Position numbers and translations under genes: made by a program | Shown here: piece after piece, positions 49,255 through 54,386 of the stretch | How the letters are laid out: every line of letters starts with the position of its first letter | Numbering within the stretch: the stretch's first letter is position 1 | NCBI GenBank assembly: GCA_009691405.1 | Contig: SICN01000007.1 | Span: 1 to 54,386, forward strand | Source of the DNA: Candidatus Peribacteria bacterium | Lineage (GTDB): Bacteria; Patescibacteriota; Gracilibacteria; Peribacterales; Peribacteraceae | DNA length: 54,386 bases | Direction: 5' to 3' | The notes under the pieces: generated by a model | The model's database searches: none | Told to the model about the DNA's origin: nothing | The model's input: the letters and a program-made list of their open reading frames with translations, nothing else

Positions 49255-50295
49255 ATGGTCATAAAACGTCAGCAGCGCAAGGATGAGGCTCTCGAGAAAG
49301 TTCTCGTCCCCGAGGAAGCCGCCGAAGCCGAAGCGTCCCTGCGTCCACTGAGTCTGGACGAGTACATCGGTCAGAGTGATTTGAAGCAGCATCTGATCGT
49401 CTATTTGCAGGCGGCGAAGAAGCGTACCGAGCCGCTTGGACATACTATTTTGCATGGACCTCCGGGGCTCGGGAAAACAACGCTCGCCTATATTCTTGCG
49501 AAAGAAATGAATGCGCAGATCCGGGTGACATCGGGACCTGCGATCGAGAAGCCGGGGGATCTCGCGTCACTTCTCACGAATCTGCAGGCGGGGGACATGC
49601 TGTTTATCGACGAAATTCATCGCCTGCGTCCTGCGATCGAAGAAGTGCTTTATTCGGCGATGGAGGATTACGCGCTCGATCTTGTGATCGGCAAAGGGCC
49701 GTCCGCGCGCTCGATGCGCATCGACCTTCAGCCGTTCACGCTGATCGGCGCCACCACGAAGATCGGAGCCGTGAGCATGCCGCTTCGCGATCGGTTCATT
49801 CACAATTTTAAACTTGCGTTTTACCAGGTCGACGAACTGAAAAAGATTGTCTCGCGAACGGCAGGGATTCTTTCTGTTGCGATGGATCACGATGCTGCCG
49901 ATCTTCTCGCACGTGCGAGTCGCAGTACGCCGCGCATCGCAAACAGGCTCGTCCGGTCCGTGCGTGATTTCGCGCAGGTCAATAACGAAGAGACCGTCAC
50001 GCACGCACGCGTGAAGGCGACACTTACGTCACTCGGGATCGATGCGCATGGCTTGGATACGACTGACCGTCTGATTTTACTGTCGATCATCGAGAAGTTC
50101 TCGGGTGGACCTGTCGGGCTTTCTGCACTCGCAGCCATGCTCAGTGATGAACAGGAAACGCTTGAAGACGTCTACGAACCGTATCTCCTCCAGTGCGGCT
50201 ATCTGCAGCGGACGCCGAAAGGACGCATTGCGACGAAGATGGCGTATGAACTTTTGGGCATGAAAATGCCGGAGAGTCAGGGAGGGATGTTTTGA
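49255..50295 (+). CDS. ruvB: Holliday junction branch migration helicase RuvB
   Basis: This 346-residue protein has SLDEYIGQSDLKQHLIVYLQAAKKR near residue 32. Walker A is ILHGPPGLGKTTLAYILAKE near 65, Walker B MLFIDEIHRLRPAIEEVLYSAMEDY near 115, and sensor/arginine finger segments are LIGATTKIGAVSMPLRDRF near 165-183. The C-terminal winged helix ends near EDVYEPYLLQCGYLQRTPKGRIAT. It drives branch migration with RuvA in recombination. RuvA and RuvC are not adjacent. It is a single-gene leaderless unit. Confidence 0.96.
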   Translation: MVIKRQQRKDEALEKVLVPEEAAEAEASLRPLSLDEYIGQSDLKQHLIVYLQAAKKRTEPLGHTILHGPPGLGKTTLAYILAKEMNAQIRVTSGPAIEKPGDLASLLTNLQAGDMLFIDEIHRLRPAIEEVLYSAMEDYALDLVIGKGPSARSMRIDLQPFTLIGATTKIGAVSMPLRDRFIHNFKLAFYQVDELKKIVSRTAGILSVAMDHDAADLLARASRSTPRIANRLVRSVRDFAQVNNEETVTHARVKATLTSLGIDAHGLDTTDRLILLSIIEKFSGGPVGLSALAAMLSDEQETLEDVYEPYLLQCGYLQRTPKGRIATKMAYELLGMKMPESQGGMF

Positions 50296-50314
50296 TGTTT
50301 TTTGTGTGTGATAC

Positions 50315-50806
50315 TTATCTCAATCCGTATCGACTCTTTTGAAGGTGATTGTCGGCATTTTTTGATAGCAATCCCATTAATCGATCTCTTGTCTCACTTC
50401 TTCTGTCGAGCAATGCTTCAATAACGCACATAAAGTGTCCTTTGCCCACTAACTCCCTTTTTCGTACCCACTCATTGAATGCAAGTATGCTTTCCATAAC
50501 GATTCGATCCCTACTCAAAAGAAAAGGTTTATCCATTGGTAGCACTTGCGTTATTCGTCGATCAATTTCCCAGCCGAAAGCCTCACCATACATTTTGTCA
50601 TCAAATGCATCAGCTCCAAGCGCATCCGCAAGTCTTTTGGGGCCTCCTCCACCATATCCCCAATTAAAATCCTGGGATCGATCCAATGATTTCAGTTCAT
50701 AATCATCCAAGCTATCTTCTTTCACAATGACCTTCCTATAACCGGTTTGCGGAATAAGACCTTGGTATGTTCTTTTTTCGGGGCCTATTGGGGTTTCTCC
50801 GAACAT
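50315..50806 (-). CDS. DUF6166-like protein, low-GC orphan
   Basis: This 163-residue protein contains FNWGYGGGGPKRLADALGADAF near residues 48-70, resembling the WGYGGxGPxxLA core of DUF6166. The N-terminus (TYQGLIPQTGYRKVIVKED) also fits that family. The second half is helical and ends SETRDRLMGLLSKNADNHLQ. DUF6166 proteins are often found on mobile elements, though their function is unknown. Base composition is clearly AT-rich relative to ruvB and the following GT4. The AT-rich stretch 50807-50912 behind its start shows nothing else. Confidence 0.72.
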   Translation of the reverse strand: MFGETPIGPEKRTYQGLIPQTGYRKVIVKEDSLDDYELKSLDRSQDFNWGYGGGGPKRLADALGADAFDDKMYGEAFGWEIDRRITQVLPMDKPFLLSRDRIVMESILAFNEWVRKRELVGKGHFMCVIEALLDRRSETRDRLMGLLSKNADNHLQKSRYGLR

Positions 50807-50912
50807 TCTTGAAAAGAAGTAAATAAGGGAGAATTCTAATAATTTTTTTATTCAGTCAAATTTTTCTTTATGCGAATTCAGATCTAATCGGCAAAAACAT
50901 TTCGAAGGTGGT

Positions 50913-52031
50913 CTACCCGCGGTTCTTCATCAATGTATTGACTGCATCTTTTATTTTTTTCTCAAACTCCTCTCTCGAAAACTTCTTCGACTGTTCTCTA
51001 CACGCATTACGCGAATATTTTTTGCCATCAAACGTTGTGAGAACTTTTTGCAGAGATTCCGCCGTCGAATCATCGAAAAATTCTCCGGTCACGTGCTCGA
51101 CCATCGTTTCCAGCGCTCCTCCCGATCGGTATGCGATCACGGGTGTACCGCAAGCCATGGATTCAAGCGGTACCAAGCCGAAATCTTCGTCTCCGGGGAA
51201 GATCGTCGCCTGCGCACTTGTATATAGATCTGCAAGCTCGTCGTTCTGTCGCCATCCGTAGAATTCAATGGTCGGACCCGCAAGTTTTTTAAGACGCTCT
51301 GCATCGGGCCCTTCACCGATAATTTTCAGGTGCAGTTTCAGCGCATTGCAGGCTTCGATAGCCAGATCAATTCGTTTGTAACGGACGAGGGAAGACACGA
51401 TGAGGAAGTAGTGTGGGTTTTGCATTTGATCGTTGATCGGTTTTCGTTCCTGCAGCCAGAAATTGTCGATCGGTGGGTACACGACATCGCTTTCTCTCCG
51501 CCAGTACAATTCGATCCTTCGCTTCACGATCTTGGATGCCGCAAGGAGCTTGTCCGGTCTGTCCGCCGTTTCGCTGTCCCAGATACGGAGCTTGTGAAAA
51601 ATGTGTGAGAGATAGTGTTTCTTCAAAAATCCAAACATACCTTTCGATGCTTCGCGCAGCACATCATGCGTGCGATCCCACAGATAGCGAGCGGGGGAGT
51701 GGACGAAACACAGGTGCTTGGGCTTTCCGTTCGTGATGATGCCATGTGCGAAGGCCGAAGAAGTGGAGATCACGAGGTCGAACTCCGAGAAGTCCCATGC
51801 TTCGACCGCACGTGGGAATTGTCGAAGGTAGAGATGATGATTGTAGGAGCCAAGCAGAGGTCGGATGGTGCTCGTACGTACGCGTTCTTTCGGAAACCAG
51901 TCCGAAAGCTTCTTCTCGTCATACAGAAGAGTGTAGATCGGTGCCTCAGGAAACATCTCCGCAAGGATCCGCAGTACCCGTTCCGCACCGCCGCGCATTG
52001 TCAAAAGTTCATGAACAAGGGCTATTTTCAT
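50913..52031 (-). CDS. Glycosyltransferase family 4 (WbaZ/PimB-like)
   Basis: This 372-residue protein begins MKIALVHELLTMRGGAERVLRILAEMFPEAPIYTLLYD, with the GGAERV loop typical of GT4. The C-terminal half has FLIVSSLVRYKRIDLAIEACNAL near residue 205 and GDEDFGLVPLESMACGTPVIAYRSGGALETM near 280-310, the donor E-x7-E region. HSPARYLWDRTHD near 110 is typical of mannosyltransferase-like members. ATG 52031 is preferred over the longer frame since TATGCT lies 7 nt upstream. It is isolated from the main glycan locus by 20 kb of mostly other genes. Confidence 0.92.
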   Translation of the reverse strand: MKIALVHELLTMRGGAERVLRILAEMFPEAPIYTLLYDEKKLSDWFPKERVRTSTIRPLLGSYNHHLYLRQFPRAVEAWDFSEFDLVISTSSAFAHGIITNGKPKHLCFVHSPARYLWDRTHDVLREASKGMFGFLKKHYLSHIFHKLRIWDSETADRPDKLLAASKIVKRRIELYWRRESDVVYPPIDNFWLQERKPINDQMQNPHYFLIVSSLVRYKRIDLAIEACNALKLHLKIIGEGPDAERLKKLAGPTIEFYGWRQNDELADLYTSAQATIFPGDEDFGLVPLESMACGTPVIAYRSGGALETMVEHVTGEFFDDSTAESLQKVLTTFDGKKYSRNACREQSKKFSREEFEKKIKDAVNTLMKNRG

Positions 52032-52038
52032 CGGAAGA

Positions 52039-52044
52039 AGCATA
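52039..52044 (-). promoter_or_regulatory. -10 (TATGCT) for leaderless GT4
   Basis: On the minus strand TATGCT ends 7 nt before ATG 52031. Confidence 0.5.
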
Positions 52045-52096
52045 CAGTGTTTTTTTCTTGACTTTGGATGAAAAATAGCGAAAATGCCGCTCTCTG

Positions 52097-52285
52097 AGTC
52101 TTTCCACCATTCCATTCACCGGCGAAGCAGATCCACTGCAAGAAGATGACAGCTTCTCTGTATCGGTAAGGGATCGGCAGGAGCGTGACCCTGCCCGTGG
52201 AGAAAGTGACGTCAGGTTGCTTCCTGAATCGGTGAGAGAATTGCGTCTACAACAGAGAAAGTTGCTCGAGCAGAGGATGTATTAG
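52097..52285 (+). pseudogene. Open frame without start codon, possible broken gene
   Basis: The 341 nt between the GT4 and the SDR contain a protein-like plus-strand frame ending IPFTGEADPLQEDDS... and RELRLQQRKLLEQRMY, closed by TAG 52283-52285. No ATG, GTG or TTG opens it. An ATG at 52084 lies in the neighbouring frame and would reach this one only after a +1 shift. A TTGACT about 25 nt before that ATG suggests a promoter. It may be a recently frame-shifted gene, a non-AUG start or chance. The rest of the stretch shows no clear feature. Confidence 0.35.
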
Positions 52286-52372
52286 GAATGTGGCGACGCA
52301 AAAAGAGCCGCCGAAGGATCTATTCGTAATAGGGATGATTTAAATATTCAGCGTTACGGGATGTAAGTACGT

Positions 52373-53146
52373 TTATTTCTGTGCCTGCACGCTCCGCGCT
52401 ATTTTCGCTGCGAGCATTCTCGGGATGAACCGTGTCATGAACGCTCCTATTTTGTTCTTGAGTCCTGCGACGACGAGCGGTTTGCCGCACTTCATTGCTT
52501 CGTAACCGATTCTTGCGACTGTTGCCGCGTCCATCGAGCCGAGTGTGAACAGACGGGAATTTCCCATGTGAGCATTTATTTCAAAGCCGGTCTTTGTGGG
52601 TCCAGGGCAGAGACACGTGACGGTGATGCCTGTCCCCCGCAGTTCTTCGGTGAGTGCGAGTGAGAGGTTCATCACGTATGACTTACTCGCAAAGTACACC
52701 GCCATGAGAGGACCTGGTTGGAACGCAGCGGTCGAGGCGACGTTGAGAATCTTTCCACTCTTGCGTTTCACCATTGCAGGCAGAAGGTTCTTCGTAAGTT
52801 CCGTGAGAGCCGCGATATTCACGGCGATCAGGCTTTTCTCTTGCTCATACGCTGTTTCATGAAACAGTCCATAGGCACCGAATCCTGCATTGTTAATGAG
52901 TACCGTCGGTTCGATGTTCCTGTTCCTCAGTTCGTCGGTCAGTGTCTTCACTGCATCGGGAAGGCTTAGGTCACAGGGGAGGACGGTGACACGTACTCGA
53001 TGCTTTTCTTCCAATTCTTTTGCGAGCTCCTCAAGCTTTCCTCTGCTGCGCGCGACGAGAACGAGATTGTTGCCATCCATTGCACAGAGTCTCGCAAATT
53101 CTTCGCCCAGTCCTCCGCTTGCGCCGGTGATGAGTGCAGTATCCAT
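52373..53146 (-). CDS. Short-chain dehydrogenase/reductase (SDR, DltE/YqjQ-like)
   Basis: This 257-residue protein has ALITGASGGLGEEFARLCAMDGNNLVLVARS (residues 4-34), with TGASGGLG for NADP binding. LINNAGFGAYGLFHE is near 85 and the catalytic ILNVASTAAFQPGPLMAVYFASKSYV near 132-157 with Tyr and Lys in YFASK. LCPGPTKTGFE near 183 is also typical. The substrate is unknown; relatives include membrane-associated ketoreductases. ATG 53146 is chosen because TATGCT lies 7 nt upstream. It stands alone. Confidence 0.9.
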   Translation of the reverse strand: MDTALITGASGGLGEEFARLCAMDGNNLVLVARSRGKLEELAKELEEKHRVRVTVLPCDLSLPDAVKTLTDELRNRNIEPTVLINNAGFGAYGLFHETAYEQEKSLIAVNIAALTELTKNLLPAMVKRKSGKILNVASTAAFQPGPLMAVYFASKSYVMNLSLALTEELRGTGITVTCLCPGPTKTGFEINAHMGNSRLFTLGSMDAATVARIGYEAMKCGKPLVVAGLKNKIGAFMTRFIPRMLAAKIARSVQAQK

Positions 53147-53153
53147 CGGGTGG

Positions 53154-53159
53154 AGCATA
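53154..53159 (-). promoter_or_regulatory. -10 (GCTATGCT) for leaderless SDR
   Basis: On the minus strand GCTATGCT ends 7 nt before ATG 53146. Confidence 0.55.
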
Positions 53160-53309
53160 GCGGAAGAGAGGCGATTTTGTTGAGACACCACTTCGATACC
53201 CCCGATTTCGATTCATTGTCATGAGCAAAAAAGCTTCTCGTGTCACTTCGTCTGCCAGTCGTCTGTCCCTTTTCATGGTTTTTTTCAATACTGCGTCAAC
53301 GTACTTCCT

Positions 53310-53666
53310 ATGATTCACTCTCCTGCTTCGGTCACTCATACGACGATTGATGAACTGCCGATGCATGAAGTGTCTTTAAATCCGAGTTTGCTTCGGGAGG
53401 AGTCGGACAGGCATCGGATTGTGTTCACTGATACCGTTTTCAGTGTGCAGGAGGAAGTGAAGAGTGTGCTTGCAGCAAAAAAAAGCTCCGAGCGTACGGT
53501 CTTACCAGAGCCTGCGTGGGTCGATGAACTGATGGACTTTGGCAGTTTCGATCCGAGAGCGGCGATGAAGGCTTCTCTCGGGGAGCATCGCTATAAGCGC
53601 TTGAAGCCGAATCTCGGTGCTCTCGATCGTTTGCTTCCGAAGGCAGGTACGGTGAATCATTCGTAA
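53310..53666 (+). CDS. Small hypothetical protein
   Basis: I do not recognise this 118-residue protein. It is polar, with no signal peptide or membrane helix. A middle segment (FSVQEEVKSVLAAKKSSERTVLPEPAWVDELMDFGSFDPRAAMKASLGEHRYKRLKPNLGAL) could form two or three helices with a charged, possibly nucleic-acid-contacting end. Composition matches the neighbourhood. It is read from its own region, with no clear -10 at the leaderless distance; AATACT at 53287-53292 would give a leader of about 10 nt. Confidence 0.6.
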   Translation: MIHSPASVTHTTIDELPMHEVSLNPSLLREESDRHRIVFTDTVFSVQEEVKSVLAAKKSSERTVLPEPAWVDELMDFGSFDPRAAMKASLGEHRYKRLKPNLGALDRLLPKAGTVNHS

Positions 53667-53689
53667 ATGCCCTTTTCTTTTGATGTAAA

Positions 53690-53701
53690 GTTTGCTATAC
53701 T
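53690..53701 (+). promoter_or_regulatory. Extended -10 (GTTTGCTATACT) upstream of tRNA-Lys region
   Basis: TTTGC TATACT (hexamer 53696-53701) shares 13 identical bases with the small-RNA promoter at 20672-20684. It could drive a short transcript that runs into the tRNA-Lys gene at 53859. Confidence 0.55.
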
Positions 53702-53751
53702 GGTTATGTCATCGAGTGAATAGAGTTCATCCTTTACTCCTTCGGTGGCCA

Positions 53752-53797
53752 AAAACAAACACCGTCCCGGTAGCAATACTCGAGGCGGTTTTGTTTA
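53752..53797. repeat. Intergenic hairpin upstream of tRNA-Lys
   Basis: AAACAAA followed by ACCGTC (with one bulged C) pairs with GGCGGT and TTTGTTT around a GC-rich loop. It is not followed by a T-tract, so an intrinsic terminator is doubtful. It may be a structured 5' part of the tRNA precursor. No protein-coding gene is seen in 53667-53858. Confidence 0.5.
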
Positions 53798-53858
53798 TGG
53801 GGCAGAAAAGAGCGGATGATCTTCACTGTTTTACTTTCCTCCTGCATAATCGAATTGT

Positions 53859-53934
53859 GGGTCGGTAGCTCAGTTGGTAGAGCAGTGCCCTTTTAAGGCA
53901 TTGGTCGAGGGTTCAAGTCCCTCCCGACCCACCA
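53859..53934 (+). tRNA. tRNA-Lys(UUU)
   Basis: The acceptor GGGTCGG pairs with CCGACCC, followed by A and an encoded CCA. The D-arm has GCTCAGTTGGTAGAGC and the anticodon loop CTTTTAA gives TTT. GGTTCAAGTCC is the T-loop. CATAAT at 53845-53850 could be a promoter immediately upstream. The minus-strand frame across it (ending in GRDLNPRP) is a well-known spurious tRNA-derived ORF. Confidence 0.97.
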
Positions 53935-53937
53935 TGA

Positions 53938-53943
53938 TAGAAT
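53938..53943 (+). promoter_or_regulatory. -10 (TAGAAT) for leaderless hydrolase gene
   Basis: TAGAAT ends 6 nt before ATG 53950 and begins just after the tRNA-Lys CCA. Confidence 0.55.
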
Positions 53944-53949
53944 CCGTCC

Positions 53950-54386
53950 ATGGTCAACGTTTTCATCTTCCACGGCGTCGGAGGGAGTAGCAGCGAGAAC
54001 TGGTTTCCGTGGATGAAAGCGGAGCTGCAAGCAGCAGGACACACGGTGATCGTTCCAGATTTTCCTCATCCGAACAGGCCGCAGCTTGATGAATGGCTGA
54101 AGAGTTTTGAGCAGTACAAACATCTGCTCAGTGAAGATTCGGTTCTTGTCGGCCACAGTCTCGGCGGTGCTTTTGCGCTTCGCTTGCTTCAGTCATGGAA
54201 CGTCCGTGTTCTTGCGACGTTTCTCGTCGCTTCCGTCTGGGGTGTCATGGACAACGAGTTTGATCCGCTGATGAGGACTTTTACCGAAACATCGTACGAT
54301 TGGCAGAGGATCAATCAGTACGCTGGAGAGATACATATTCTTCATTCGGACAATGATCCGTATATCAAACTTGCGAAGGCTGAAGA
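53950..54386 (+). CDS. Alpha/beta hydrolase, RBBP9/YdeN-like (cut by window end)
   Basis: The visible 145 residues begin MVNVFIFHGVGGSSSENWFPW, as in RBBP9/YdeN serine hydrolases. The nucleophile elbow VGHSLGGAFALRLL is near residue 66-79, and a later IHILHSDNDPYI contains the Asp that would join the triad. The C-terminal His lies beyond the window. Substrate is unknown. The leaderless promoter at 53938-53943 fixes the start. Confidence 0.88.
   Translation, partial: MVNVFIFHGVGGSSSENWFPWMKAELQAAGHTVIVPDFPHPNRPQLDEWLKSFEQYKHLLSEDSVLVGHSLGGAFALRLLQSWNVRVLATFLVASVWGVMDNEFDPLMRTFTETSYDWQRINQYAGEIHILHSDNDPYIKLAKAE

Noticed and set aside
53893-54156. Minus-strand frame ending in GRDLNPRPMP
   Set aside because: It is antisense to tRNA-Lys and the hydrolase gene; this C-terminal wording is a well-known spurious translation of tRNA.
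1-54386. CRISPR array, prophage, insertion sequence or rRNA operon
   Set aside because: No regularly spaced repeats, transposase, integrase, phage structural genes or rRNA sequences were seen.
1-54386. UGA recoding as in Gracilibacteria/Absconditabacteria
   Set aside because: Several conserved genes, such as asnB copy 2, end at TGA at the expected family length, so UGA acts as a stop.

Overview
The window looks like a bacterial chromosome segment from the Patescibacteria/CPR radiation, most likely a Peribacteria/Peregrinibacteria-type lineage. This is an inference from several signs: moderate GC, standard stop codon use including UGA, almost no Shine-Dalgarno sequences, a PrgI/TraC-N/VirB2-like secretion remnant, a fused ADP-forming acyl-CoA synthetase, many glycosyltransferases and several lineage-specific orphan proteins. 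No rRNA, CRISPR array, transposase or prophage was seen.

Region 1 (about 1-28 kb) is a surface-polysaccharide locus. Three minus-strand groups lie at the left: methyltransferase/cupin/GT4/FkbM (1-3224), and asnB/flippase/GT4 (4002-8329), with a short-chain dehydrogenase on plus between them. A 1,360-residue protein of unknown function (8388-12470) sits between two asparagine-synthetase-like amidotransferases. The plus-strand run continues with two GT-C type membrane proteins, a GtrB-like GT2 and two methyltransferases (12505-19953). After a GT2, a small-RNA unit and an odd tRNA-like gene (20.6-20.9 kb) come a GT-C protein, a UDP-sugar dehydrogenase, an FkbM methyltransferase, an epimerase, GtrA, a flavoprotein related to UDP-galactopyranose mutase, and a CatB-type acetyltransferase. 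Together these could make nucleotide sugars, modify and amidate them, transfer them to a lipid carrier, flip them across the membrane and decorate them.

Region 2 (28-34.7 kb) holds a RelBE-type toxin-antitoxin pair, a histidine phosphatase, tRNA-Gly(UCC), a low-GC orphan gene, a HisB-N-like phosphatase, YidD, transketolase and a HIT protein. Region 3 (34.7-50.3 kb) is mostly minus strand and mostly housekeeping: an S1-domain protein, PrgI and TraC-N like secretion proteins, ClpC under a CIRCE-like operator, a PerM/AI-2E family membrane protein, a VirB2-like pilin, DusB (plus), ribosomal proteins L1 and L11 separated by an unknown membrane protein, two exported/anchored orphans, a fused acyl-CoA synthetase (ADP-forming) and RuvB (plus). 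Region 4 (50.3-54.4 kb) has a DUF6166-like orphan, another GT4, a dehydrogenase, tRNA-Lys(UUU) and an alpha/beta hydrolase cut by the window end.

The strongest global signal is regulatory. At about twenty transcription-unit starts on both strands, a TANNNT -10 hexamer (often within GCTANNNT) ends 6-8 nt before the ATG or GTG. Transcription would then begin at or next to the start codon. I used this spacing to choose many start codons and read it as widespread leaderless expression. Other prominent signals are the CIRCE-like operator at clpC, a compact promoter-terminator unit complementary to the anticodon arm of a nearby aberrant tRNA, and several REP-like hairpins.
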